A stretch of 64,000 nt of DNA from CAYFYS01 sp965202905 (lineage in GTDB: Bacteria; Pseudomonadota; Alphaproteobacteria; MPNO01). This document shows, one piece after another, positions 16,967 to 26,400 of this stretch (position 1 is the stretch's first letter; the number at the start of each line of letters is the position of its first letter). The position numbers and the translations under genes were made by a program. The notes below the pieces were generated by a model that ran no database searches, was not told the DNA's origin, and saw only the letters and a list, made by a program, of their open reading frames with translations. The DNA lies in the NCBI GenBank assembly GCA_965202905.1, contig OZ241868.1:868001-932000 (forward strand). The letters are read 5' to 3'.

Positions 16967-17614
16967 ATGCAGATCGATGTCATCATCGATACCGTATGCC
17001 CCTGGTGCTATATCGGGCAGACTCGTCTTGCCCGGGCGCTCGCCGCACGTCCGGACCTCGATGTCGCTTTCGCTTGGCGACCTTTTCAGATCAACCCGCG
17101 CATGCCGCCGGAAGGCGCGGAGCGGCGCAGCTACATGGCGGCAAAGTTTGGCGGCATTCAGCGTGCCCAGCGCCACAGCCGTTCGCTGGAAAAATCCGGC
17201 CGCCAGGAGGGCATAGCGTTTCGCTTCGAGGCGATCGAGCGCACTCCGAACACCTTGAATTCTCACCGAACGATCGCCTACGCTGACCGGTTCGGGATCG
17301 CCGGGGAGATGGTCGACCGGTTGTTCCGGGCCTATTTCGTGGAAGCGCGCGATATCGGCGATCATGCGACGCTGATCGCGCTGGGCGACGAGCTTGGCCT
17401 CGACGCGGCGGCGCTGGAGAGCTACCTGACGAGCGACGAGGATAGGGCCCGGATGATTGCCGAGGACGACCGTGCGCGCCTCCTCGGTGTCAACGGCGTG
17501 CCGTGCTACGTCATCGCCGGGCGTTATGCCGTTTCCGGCGCGCAGTCACCGGAGGTGTTTCTTCAGGTCCTCGACTTGGCGCGTCAGGACGGCGTGGCCG
17601 AGGCGGCCGAATAG
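16967..17614 (+). CDS. FrnE-type DsbA-family thiol oxidoreductase
   Basis: 215 residues. Thioredoxin fold with an active-site CPWC at residues 11-14, a helical insertion, and the cis-Pro loop GVNGVPCYVIAGRYAVSGAQ. No signal peptide, so cytosolic like FrnE. The family also includes 2-hydroxychromene-2-carboxylate isomerases, but those lack the CxxC, which argues for a redox role here. It follows egtD by about 100 nt on the same strand, so a shared role in low-molecular-weight thiol or oxidative-stress biology is possible but unproven. Confidence 0.85.
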   Translation: MQIDVIIDTVCPWCYIGQTRLARALAARPDLDVAFAWRPFQINPRMPPEGAERRSYMAAKFGGIQRAQRHSRSLEKSGRQEGIAFRFEAIERTPNTLNSHRTIAYADRFGIAGEMVDRLFRAYFVEARDIGDHATLIALGDELGLDAAALESYLTSDEDRARMIAEDDRARLLGVNGVPCYVIAGRYAVSGAQSPEVFLQVLDLARQDGVAEAAE

Positions 17615-17626
17615 CGGGAAGCGGGA

Positions 17627-19294
17627 TCAGGCGGGCTCACGCTCGCCCAAGGTCCGGGCCTTTTCGATCACCCAAGCCTTGACGGTCCCGCTACGCCCGC
17701 GCAGCGCGATGTCGTGGCTCGGGTATTCCGAAAGGTCGATTTCGGCGGCCTCGGCCACGGCCTGGGAGATCACCAGCTCGGCGCCGAACTCCTTGGTCGC
17801 GCTCTCCAGTCTGCTGGCGGTGTTCACCGTATCGCCGACCGCGGTGATGCCGAGCGCGCTACCATAGCCCATCTCGCCCACGATCGCGGCGCCGGCATGA
17901 ATGCCGATGCCGATCCTGAGCGGCTCCTCCAGGTCGTGGGCGAGCGAGCGGTTGAGCTCGGCCAGCCGTCTGGCCATCTCGCGTGCGGCATCGATCGACT
18001 GCCGGCAGCCCCGGGAATAGTCGCCATCCACGCCGAACAGCGCCATCACGCCATCGCCGATGAACTTGTCGAGGTGGCCGCCCGTCTGTTCGACCGCCTC
18101 ACCCATACCGGCGAAATACCGGTTGAGGACGAAGACGACGTCATATGGCAGCTTCTGCTCGGAGAACTCGGTAAACGAGCGCAGGTCGGCGAACAGCACC
18201 GCGATATCGCGTTCCTCGCCTTGGAGCTGGTCGATCGAGCGCAGGCTGTCGCGGGTGTCGGCGGTCGGCGGCAGCAGAGGGATGATGGCGAGATCCGTTT
18301 CAGGGCGGATCTGGCAGGCCAGGCGGACGTCGATCGGACGGCCGATGCGGTCGAGCACGCGCTGCTCCTCGACGCTGGCGGGCGCCAGCGCTTCGAGTCC
18401 CTCTGTCACCCGCACCCGGCAGGTCGAGCAGCGGCCGCGGCCGCCGCAGACCGAGGCGTGCGGGATGCCGAACCGCCGGCTGATCTCCAGCAGCGTGCCG
18501 CCCGGCGGCGCGGACACCATCCGCCCGTCGGGGTAAGCGATCTTGAACCGATCGCGGCGGCTTTCGATGAACCCGCGGCCGAAGCGGGCAACAAACGCCA
18601 GCACGACCATCGCCACCAGGCTGGCGCGCGAGATGTCGACGATCGTAACCGCCTCCCTTATTTCCGCGTTGGTCGGGAAGCCGGCAAGCCGAAGCTGTTC
18701 CGAGATCCAACCTTGAGTCAAGGCGAGATCCATGACCTCTCGCCCGGCTTGTGCGAAGCCGAGCAGCGACAGCAGGGGGACTATCAGGAAGGCTGCGTAG
18801 AGATACGGGAAAACCCGCTCGTACCAGGGCTTGAGGCGCAGCCAATAGTGTACGCCCAGGCATCCGTGAGCCCAGGTGACGATCACGCCGACGGTCTGGA
18901 TCGCGATGTAGTCGGAATCCAGCACCCATTGGATCAGCAGGACCAGTCGGTAGCTGCCCTCGGTGCCGAACATTTCGTGGCTCCCGCGGGTACCCACGAA
19001 ATGGGTCATCAGCAGCAGCGGGATCGCCAGACCGCTGGCCGCCTGGGCGATCTCGGTCGGCTTCATCTGAAGATTGCGCCGTTCGTAGAACGCCCAAAGG
19101 GCCAGGAGCATGTGGCCGATGGCAGAGGCCAACAAGAGCGCCGTGCCGGGAGCCGAGCGCCACAGGCCCAGGAAGATGCGGCGTCCGCCTTCCAGTGCCT
19201 CCAGCGATATCAACCCCAGCGCGTGATTGAGCAGGTGGCCGGTGACGAAGACAAGCAGGACAAGCCCGGTTATCAGCCTGAGGCGTCTGACCAA
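17627..19294 (-). CDS. Membrane-anchored 2Fe-2S ferredoxin / class III adenylate cyclase fusion
   Basis: 555 residues, TTG start (19292-19294) preceded by a G-rich stretch. Residues 1-245 hold five or six membrane segments with paired histidines (H20/H24, H61, H98/H106, H143/H149), reminiscent of succinate dehydrogenase or fumarate reductase cytochrome b anchors. Residues 255-345 are a 2Fe-2S ferredoxin domain with Cys at 283, 289, 292 and 327. Residues 360-550 are a class III cyclase: metal Asp 370 and 414, adenine-specifying Lys 410 and Asp 488, and transition-state Asn 491/Arg 495. All catalytic residues are present, so it should make cAMP under redox or quinone control. Haem binding is inferred. 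Confidence 0.88.
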   Translation of the reverse strand: MVRRLRLITGLVLLVFVTGHLLNHALGLISLEALEGGRRIFLGLWRSAPGTALLLASAIGHMLLALWAFYERRNLQMKPTEIAQAASGLAIPLLLMTHFVGTRGSHEMFGTEGSYRLVLLIQWVLDSDYIAIQTVGVIVTWAHGCLGVHYWLRLKPWYERVFPYLYAAFLIVPLLSLLGFAQAGREVMDLALTQGWISEQLRLAGFPTNAEIREAVTIVDISRASLVAMVVLAFVARFGRGFIESRRDRFKIAYPDGRMVSAPPGGTLLEISRRFGIPHASVCGGRGRCSTCRVRVTEGLEALAPASVEEQRVLDRIGRPIDVRLACQIRPETDLAIIPLLPPTADTRDSLRSIDQLQGEERDIAVLFADLRSFTEFSEQKLPYDVVFVLNRYFAGMGEAVEQTGGHLDKFIGDGVMALFGVDGDYSRGCRQSIDAAREMARRLAELNRSLAHDLEEPLRIGIGIHAGAAIVGEMGYGSALGITAVGDTVNTASRLESATKEFGAELVISQAVAEAAEIDLSEYPSHDIALRGRSGTVKAWVIEKARTLGEREPA

Positions 19295-19334
19295 CCCGGC
19301 CCCCGACGGTTTTCTTCCGGCGCGGCGGGCGAAC

Positions 19335-19844
19335 CTACCAACGGCGCGCCCGCGAGCTCTGGTCCGGCACCCTGCCCTGCTTGTAGTCCATGACCGACCG
19401 GTTGAGTGCGTGGTACTCTGCGCAGTTCTGACCGCAGATGTTCCACAGATGCGCCAACCGCTCCTCGGCCTTGGGCAGATTCTTGAGCGCGAGATACGCC
19501 TCGCCCAGATACGCGTTCGCGCCCCGGTGATCGGGATCGATCTTCAGCGCGCGCATATAGAAGCCGACCGCCTTGGGGAATTTGCCCAGCTTGCGATGAC
19601 TGTAGCCCATGTAGTTCAGGGCGTCGGCGCTGCGTGGCTCGTCGGAGAGCACATCGGTGAGAATCCGGATCGCCTTGCGGTAGTTCTTGCGCTCGACCTC
19701 CTTGACCGCCCGGTCATAGGCGCCGGACAGCGAGACCTCGGTGTTCCCGTTGTCGTTGGTACCCATGGCAAGGACCGTGCCGCCGGACAGTCCCAGCTTA
19801 ATCCCGATCGCGGCTGCGGCCAGCGCGTTGGGTAAGCCTCCCAT
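19335..19844 (-). CDS. TPR-repeat protein
   Basis: 169 residues from the ATG at 19842-19844, chosen for the GGAGG five nt upstream; ATGs at 19847 and 19856 are alternatives. The first ~25 residues are hydrophobic (ALAAAAIGIKLGLSGG), possibly an export signal. At least two tetratricopeptide repeats follow: ALNYMGYSHRKLGKFPKAVG and ANAYLGEAYLALKNLPKAEE. A short Cys-containing tail WNICGQNCAEY could form a disulfide if exported. It lies 40 nt downstream of the cyclase start on the same strand and probably precedes it on one transcript. Partner unknown. Confidence 0.8.
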   Translation of the reverse strand: MGGLPNALAAAAIGIKLGLSGGTVLAMGTNDNGNTEVSLSGAYDRAVKEVERKNYRKAIRILTDVLSDEPRSADALNYMGYSHRKLGKFPKAVGFYMRALKIDPDHRGANAYLGEAYLALKNLPKAEERLAHLWNICGQNCAEYHALNRSVMDYKQGRVPDQSSRARRW

Positions 19845-19889
19845 CATGTCCTCCATTTTCGGTGCGCGAGAAAACCGTTCTCGGTTGGG

Positions 19890-20096
19890 TTGCCGGAGCC
19901 GTCGCCGCCGGACGCGCCCCGCGCCGAAGGTTGGCGGCATGAGATCCTCTGGATCTCGGATGAAGCCCCATATCGCAAGTGGATAGATTGGGTCTTGACG
20001 GAGCCGATTCCAGTCACAGGTTGGTTATTGCAGGATGTCGATGATCCGAAGCGCGAGACCGCCGGGCATCGGCGCTGGTCCATCTTCGGCGATTGA
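19890..20096 (+). CDS. Small unrecognised ORF in the gap between divergent genes
   Basis: 68 codons between the TPR gene and the DUF502 gene. The second half has a protein-like composition (EILWISDEAPYRKWIDW, then VTGWLLQDVDDP) unlike the Arg/Ala/Gly-rich random frames common here. No family recognised, no strong ribosome binding site, and it partly overlaps the TPR promoter region. It could be a relic or chance. Confidence 0.22.
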   Translation: MPEPSPPDAPRAEGWRHEILWISDEAPYRKWIDWVLTEPIPVTGWLLQDVDDPKRETAGHRRWSIFGD

Positions 20097-20164
20097 CGTT
20101 TTTCTGCGCCTGTAGGACCAGAGCGCCGGCCGGCCTGCCGGTCCAGCCATTCGGGGACGAGACG

Positions 20165-21016
20165 ATGGACGACGCGGTGAAAACCGAAACCGGGCGCGAC
20201 GGCGCGAAGAGACGGCGGCGGAGCGCCCGGCGGCGCCGGCTGGGCGTCGGCCGTCGGATCCGCGCTTACTTCTTCGCCGGCGTCCTGGTCACCGCGCCGA
20301 TCGTCATCACCTTCTACATCGCTTGGTTGATCATCGGCTGGATCGACAGCAAGGTCACGCCGCTGATCCCGCCGGCCTACAGCCCCGAGACGTACCTGCC
20401 GTTCTCCATTCCCGGCCTGGGCCTGGTGATCGTGTTCATCCTGCTCACCGTGATCGGGGCGATGGCGGCCGGGGCGGTCGGCCGGATGTGGGTTTCGGTC
20501 ACCGAGCAGATGCTGGCCAGGATGCCGGTGATTCGCAGCGTCTACGGCGCGACCAAGCAGATCTTCGAGACGGTGTTAAAGCAGCAGTCGAACGCGTTCC
20601 GCCAGGTCGTGCTGTTTGAATATCCGCGCCGCGGAAGCTGGGCGCTCGGCTTCATCACCGGCCAGACCCTCGGCGAGGTCCAGGAACTGACCGAGGACGA
20701 GGTGGTCAATGTCTTCCTGCCGACTACGCCCAACCCGACTTCGGGCTACCTGCTGTTCATCCCCAAGCGCGAGCTGGTGATCCTGTCGATGACGGTCGAG
20801 GAAGGCATCAAGATGGTGGTCTCCGGCGGCATCGTCACGCCGGAGGATCGCCGCCCGCCGGAGCGGAAAGCGATCAAGCGGGTCGCCCGCACCGATCTGG
20901 ACAAGCAGACCGTGCCTTACGAAAGGCCGGCCGGGTCCTTTCCCGAGCCCGGCGCGGACGCCGATCCCGACATGGAAGAAGACGCCAAGGGCCCGGGCGA
21001 GAAGCAATGGGCCTGA
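20165..21016 (+). CDS. DUF502 family membrane protein
   Basis: 283 residues. An Arg/Lys-rich cytosolic N-terminus (RRRRSARRRRLGVGRR) is followed by two membrane helices (about 40-65 and 85-110), the second around LPFSIPGLGLVIVFILLTVIGAMA. Between and after them are the family-typical RMPVIRSVYGATKQIFETVL and GFITGQTLGEV, then FLPTTPNPTSGYLLFIPK, which resembles late-embryogenesis/COV-like membrane proteins. An acidic disordered tail ends the protein. Biochemical role unknown. Its stop lies one nt from that of convergent recG. Confidence 0.85.
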   Translation: MDDAVKTETGRDGAKRRRRSARRRRLGVGRRIRAYFFAGVLVTAPIVITFYIAWLIIGWIDSKVTPLIPPAYSPETYLPFSIPGLGLVIVFILLTVIGAMAAGAVGRMWVSVTEQMLARMPVIRSVYGATKQIFETVLKQQSNAFRQVVLFEYPRRGSWALGFITGQTLGEVQELTEDEVVNVFLPTTPNPTSGYLLFIPKRELVILSMTVEEGIKMVVSGGIVTPEDRRPPERKAIKRVARTDLDKQTVPYERPAGSFPEPGADADPDMEEDAKGPGEKQWA

Positions 21017-21017
21017 T

Positions 21018-23099
21018 TCAGCCCGAGCGCACAGTGCGGACCACCGCGTCGCGCTCGAACAGGTAAAGCAGCGTCCGCAGCGCTCGACCCCGCTCCGTGG
21101 CAAGCTCCGGGTCGCGCTCGACGATCAGCCGTGCATCGTCATGGGCGACCGGAAAAAGCGCCGCGTGGGCGGCGAGATCGGCGAGCCGGAAGACCGGCAG
21201 GCCCGATTGCCGCGTGCCCAGCAGCTCGCCCGCGCCGCGCAGCCGCAGATCCTCCTCGGCGATGCGGAATCCATCATCGGTCTCGCGCATGACCGTGAGC
21301 CGGGCGCGCGCGGCATCGGTAAGCGGGCTGCCGTAGAGCAGCAGGCAGAACGAGTCGGCAGCGCCGCGCCCCACCCGGCCGCGGAGCTGATGGAGCTGGG
21401 CCAGCCCGAAGCGTTCGGCATGTTCGATCACCATCACGGTTGCCTCGGCGACGTCCACGCCGACCTCGATCACTGTCGTTGCCACCAGGATATCGATATC
21501 GCCGTCGACGAAACGGCCCATCACCGCATCCTTCTGCGGCCCCTTCATCCGGCCGTGCAGCAGGCCGACCCGGTCACCAAACCAGACCTCCAGCGCAGCG
21601 TGGCGCGCAGTCGCGGCGGCGAAATCCAGGGTCTCGCAGTCCTCCAGCAGCGGGCAGACCCAATAGACCCGCGCGCCCCCGGCGATCGCCCCGCGTAGCC
21701 GATCGATCACCGATTCCAGCCGGTCGATCGGCAGCACGCGGGTGTCGACCGGCCGTCGGCCGGGCGGCTTCTCGAGCAGACGGGAGGCGTCGGTATCGCC
21801 GTAAGCCGACATCATCAGCGTGCGCGGGATCGGCGTTGCGGTCATCACCAGCAGGTCGACCGCCCTGCCCTTGTCGACGAGGGCGATCCGCTGGCCGACC
21901 CCGAACCGGTGCTGCTCATCGATGACCACCAGCGCGAGATCGGCGAAGCCGACCGTCGGTTCCTGGAGGGCGTGAGTGCCGACGGCGATCGAGGCCGTGC
22001 GGGCGGCGAGCGCCTCGATCGCCGCCCGCCGGGTCTTGCCGCGCTCGCGCCCGGTCAGCAGCACGGTCGAGACGCCAATGCGCTTGGCGAACGGGCCGAT
22101 GGTCGCAAAATGCTGCCGGGCGAGGATCTCGGTCGGAGCCATCAGCGCCGCCTGGGCGCCGCTTTCCACGGCGCGCAGCATCGCCAGAAACGCGACCACG
22201 GTCTTGCCGCTGCCGACATCGCCCTGGAGCAACCGCACCATTCGGTCGCCCGCGGCCATGTCGGCGGCGATCTCGGCCACCGCTGTCTCCTGGGAGGCGG
22301 TCAGCGAGAACCCCAGCGCATCGCGCGCCGCGGAGACGAGCCGGCCGTCGCCCGCCAGCGCACGCCCTGGGCGTTCCCGGCGATGCAGACGCACCAGCGC
22401 CAGCGCGAGTTGGTTGGCCAGCAACTCGTCGTAGGCGAGCCGCTGCCGGGCCGGAGCCGTGGGCTCCAGATCCGCCGCGCTCTCAGGGTTGTGGGCCGCG
22501 CGCAGGGCTTCGCGCCAGCTTGGCCAGGCACGCCGTGCAATCCATGCCGGGTCGTCCCATTCGCCCAGATCCGACGCGCTCGCCAGGGCCTCGCCGACCG
22601 CCCTGGTGAGCGGCTTTGCGGTAAGTCCCGTCGTCAACGGATAGACCGGCTCGATCCGCTGCAAGGCGGCGATCTCCCCAGGCCGGCCGATGTGGTCGGG
22701 ATGAGTGATCTGAAGGCGCTCGCGGAACCGCTCGATCCGGCCGCTGACCACCCGCGTCTCGCCAACCGGCAGGATGCTCTCGAGATACGCCGCGTTGGCC
22801 CGGAAGAACACCAAATCGAGGGCCGCGGTCTCGTCGTGGCAAACGATCCGATAAGGCGCGCGCGAGGTGGCGGGCGGCTGGTGGGCATCGATCTCCACGG
22901 TCACCGTCACCACCGCCTTTGCCGGCGCGTCCGCGAGCTTGGGCGCGAACCGGCGGTCGATGATGCCCGAGGGCAGATGCCAGAGCAGGTCGACGACCCT
23001 TCCCCCGACCAGGCGCTCGATTGCCTTGCCGATCCTGGGTCCGACGCCGGGCAGGGAGCGGAGGGAGGCGAACAGCGGAAACAGGATCTCGGGACGCAT
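21018..23099 (-). CDS. recG: ATP-dependent DNA helicase RecG
   Basis: 693 residues from the ATG at 23097-23099; a TTG one codon earlier is possible. RecG remodels stalled forks and Holliday junctions. The N-terminal region has the helix-hairpin-helix-like SLPGVGPRIGKAIERLVGG and an OB-fold wedge domain. Helicase motifs are GDVGSGKTVVAFLAM (Walker A), VVIDEQHRFGVGQR (motif II, DEQH), MTATPIPRTL and QLHQLRGRVGRG (motif VI). It is divergent from sdhE and mfd. Confidence 0.96.
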   Translation of the reverse strand: MRPEILFPLFASLRSLPGVGPRIGKAIERLVGGRVVDLLWHLPSGIIDRRFAPKLADAPAKAVVTVTVEIDAHQPPATSRAPYRIVCHDETAALDLVFFRANAAYLESILPVGETRVVSGRIERFRERLQITHPDHIGRPGEIAALQRIEPVYPLTTGLTAKPLTRAVGEALASASDLGEWDDPAWIARRAWPSWREALRAAHNPESAADLEPTAPARQRLAYDELLANQLALALVRLHRRERPGRALAGDGRLVSAARDALGFSLTASQETAVAEIAADMAAGDRMVRLLQGDVGSGKTVVAFLAMLRAVESGAQAALMAPTEILARQHFATIGPFAKRIGVSTVLLTGRERGKTRRAAIEALAARTASIAVGTHALQEPTVGFADLALVVIDEQHRFGVGQRIALVDKGRAVDLLVMTATPIPRTLMMSAYGDTDASRLLEKPPGRRPVDTRVLPIDRLESVIDRLRGAIAGGARVYWVCPLLEDCETLDFAAATARHAALEVWFGDRVGLLHGRMKGPQKDAVMGRFVDGDIDILVATTVIEVGVDVAEATVMVIEHAERFGLAQLHQLRGRVGRGAADSFCLLLYGSPLTDAARARLTVMRETDDGFRIAEEDLRLRGAGELLGTRQSGLPVFRLADLAAHAALFPVAHDDARLIVERDPELATERGRALRTLLYLFERDAVVRTVRSG

Positions 23100-23205
23100 C
23101 AACGGCCGTGTTCGATAGAGGTATCCCGCGGCCCCTCCGGGGCTGACAGGCCGTCCGGGACGGTCTATATCCTACGCGATCCGAACCACCGGCCAAACCT
23201 GCGAG

Positions 23206-23460
23206 ATGCTGGATACCCACCGCAAACGCCTGCTGTTTCGCAGCCTGCGCCGTGGAACCAAGGAAAGCGATCTGGTCATCGGCGGGTTTGCCAAGACCTG
23301 TATCGAGACCATGAACGAGGCCCAGCTTGGGCGCTTCGAGGCGCTGCTCGAGCGCTCCGACCCGGAAATCCTGGCCTGGGTTATCGGCCAGAAGCCCGTG
23401 CCCGCCGCCTTCGATACTGACGTGATGGCCATGCTGGTGGCCTTCAAGCACGCGCTTTAA
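23206..23460 (+). CDS. sdhE: SdhE, FAD assembly factor for succinate dehydrogenase
   Basis: 84 residues. The family assists covalent flavinylation of SdhA and related flavoproteins. The invariant RGxxE motif is RRGTKESDLVIGGF, followed by the helical FEALLERSDPEILAWVIGQ. It lies divergent from recG and 13 nt before mfd, the usual alphaproteobacterial arrangement. The hosts for its FAD insertion are not in the window. Confidence 0.92.
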   Translation: MLDTHRKRLLFRSLRRGTKESDLVIGGFAKTCIETMNEAQLGRFEALLERSDPEILAWVIGQKPVPAAFDTDVMAMLVAFKHAL

Positions 23461-23473
23461 GACGGGACGGGTT

Positions 23474-26400
23474 TTGCTGGACCAGATCGAGGCGTTAGCG
23501 GGGGGCCGGGGCCGGACACTCCTTGCAGGCGTGCCCGAGGGCCTGGACGCGCGGGTGATCGCCGATCTGGCCCAGTCCGGACCGGCGGCGACGGTCCTGC
23601 ATGTCGCGCGCGACGACACGCGGCTCGCCCGACTGGCCGATGCGCTGGCCTTCTTTGCCCCGGAACTGGAGATCCTGCGGTTCCCGGCCTGGGACTGCCT
23701 GCCCTACGACCGGGTCTCACCGATCAGCGAAATCACCAGCGAGCGCGTCGATACGCTGTCCCGCCTGGCGCGGCGCGGCGATGACGGTCCGCTGGTCGTG
23801 CTGGCGACGGTCAATGCGGTGCTGCAACGGGTGCAGCCGCGCGCGGCCCTGAAGGACGCTGCCTTCGCCGCCCGGCCCGGCGATACCATCGACCTCGATT
23901 CGCTCACCGGTTTCCTGGCGCGCAACGGCTATCGGCGGACCAGCACCGTGCGCGAGCCCGGCGAGTTTGCGGTGCGTGGCGGCATCGTCGACGTCTTCCC
24001 GCCCGGCCACGAGCAGCCGGTCCGGCTCGATCTCTTCGGCGAGGTACTCGACGGCGTCCGCGCCTTCGATCCCGGCACCCAACTGACCAGCGGCGCGCTC
24101 GACCGCCTGACGCTGGCCCCGGTCAGCGAAGTGATGCTGGATGCGGCCTCGATCGAGCGGTTTCGCGCCGGCTATCGAGAGCTCTTCGGCGCGGTCGCAG
24201 ACGACCCGCTCTACATGGCGATCTCCGAGGGGCGCAAGCAGATCGGCATGGAGCACTGGCTGCCGTTGTTCCACGAGACGATGGAGACCGTCTTCGACTA
24301 CGCCCCGGGTGCGGCCGTCACGCTCGACCACCAGATCGAGGCCGCCCGCGATGCGCGGCTGGAGATGATCTCCGACTACTACCAGGCGCGGATCAGCTTC
24401 GCCCTGAACCGGCCGGCCAAGCGCGCCGAGGACATCATGCCGGTCTACCGTCCACTGCCGCCGGACCGGCTTTATCTCGACGGCGCCGAGTGGGAGTCCG
24501 CGCTCTCCGGCAATCCGGTCGGCTGCTTCCTGCCGTTCCGGGCGCCCGACGATCTGCCCCACGGCGCTTATGACTCCATCGCCCACTTCGATGGCCGCCG
24601 GATGCCGAATTTCGCGGCCGGCGCGGCCGGTTCCGGAAGCGCCGATGACAGGACGCCTCCGCCCAACGCGTTCGACCGGGTGCGCAAGGCGATCGAGACC
24701 CGTCGCGCGGACGGACGCCGGGTGGTCGTCGCCGGCTATACCGCGGGCTCGCGCGAGCGGCTGGGCCAGCTCCTGCGCGAGCACGGCGTCCGCGCGCTGA
24801 GCCCGGTGGAGACCTGGCCGGACGTCGAGGCGCTGCCGGCCGGCGGCGTCGCGCTGGCGGCGCTTGCGATCGAGCAGGGATTCGAGACCGCCGATCTCGC
24901 GGTCATCGGCGAGCAGGACATCCTGGGCGAGCGGATGATCCGGCCGCCGCGCCGCAAGCGCAAGGCCTCAGAGTTCATCACCGATGCCGGCGATCTCGCC
25001 CCGGGCGACCTTGTGGTCCATGTCGAGCATGGAATTGGCCGCTACGAGGGGCTTGAGACCGTGGTCGCGCTCGATGCGCCGCACGATTGCCTGCGCCTGT
25101 CCTATGCGGGCGGCGACCGGCTCTATGTGCCGGTGGAGAGTCTGGAGGTGCTTTCGCGCTACGGTTCAGGCGAGTCGGAGGCGATGCTGGACCGGCTGGG
25201 CGGCGGCTCCTGGCAGCACCGCAAGGCGAGGCTGAAGAAGCGGCTGCTCGACATGGCGGGAGAGCTGATCAAGGTCGCGGCCGAGCGCAAGCTCAGGCCC
25301 GCCCAGGCGATCGCGGCCGAACCCCAACTCTACCGGGAGTTCTGCGCCCGGTTCCCGTTCACCGAGACCGACGACCAGCTCGAGGCGATCGAGGAGACCA
25401 TGACCGATCTCGCCAGCGGCCAGCCGATGGATCGGCTGATCTGCGGCGATGTCGGATTCGGTAAGACAGAGATCGCGCTGCGGGCGGCGTTCAACACGGT
25501 CCAAGCCGGCGGTCAGGTCGCGGTGGTGGCGCCGACCACGCTTTTGTGCCGCCAGCACTACGCGACCTTCCGCGAGCGCTTCGCCGGCATGGCGGTGCGC
25601 GTCGGCCAGCTCTCGCGCCTGGTCGGCGCGAAGGAGGTCGCGGCGACCAAGGCCGGGATCGCGGACGGCAGCGTCGACATCGTCATCGGCACCCATGCAC
25701 TGCTCGCCAAATCGATCGGCTTCCGCAATCTCAGCCTGCTGGTGGTCGACGAGGAGCAGCATTTCGGGGTTGCCCACAAGGAGCGGCTCAAGCAGCTCAA
25801 GGCCGACGTGCACGTCCTGACCATGACCGCGACGCCGATCCCCAGGACGTTGCAGATGGCGTTGAGCGGCGTGCGCGAGATGAGCACCATCGCCACTCCG
25901 CCGGTCGATCGCCTTGCGGTGCGCACCTACGTTCTGCCCTACGATCCGGTGATCGTCCGGGAGGCGATCATGCGCGAGCATTTCCGCGGCGGGCAGAGCT
26001 TCTATGTCTGCCCTCGTATCGCCCAACTCGACGAGGTCGTGGCACGGCTCGGCGATCTCGCGCCCGAGGTGAAGCTTGCCGTTGCCCACGGCCGGATGGC
26101 GACGCGGGCGATCGAGGATGTCATGGCCGCCTTCTACGAGGGCAGCATCGACATCCTGGTCTCGACCCAGATCATCGAATCCGGGCTCGATATCCCGCGC
26201 GCCAACACGCTGATCGTCCATCGCGCGGATATGTTCGGCCTGGCCCAGCTCTATCAGCTTCGCGGCCGGATCGGCCGGTCCAAGCTCAGGGCCTATTGCT
26301 ACCTCACCCTGCCGCCGGCGCACGCGCTGAGCGAAGCGGCCGTGAAGCGGCTGGAAGTGATGCAGACCCTGGACACGCTGGGCGCCGGCTTTTCGCTCGC

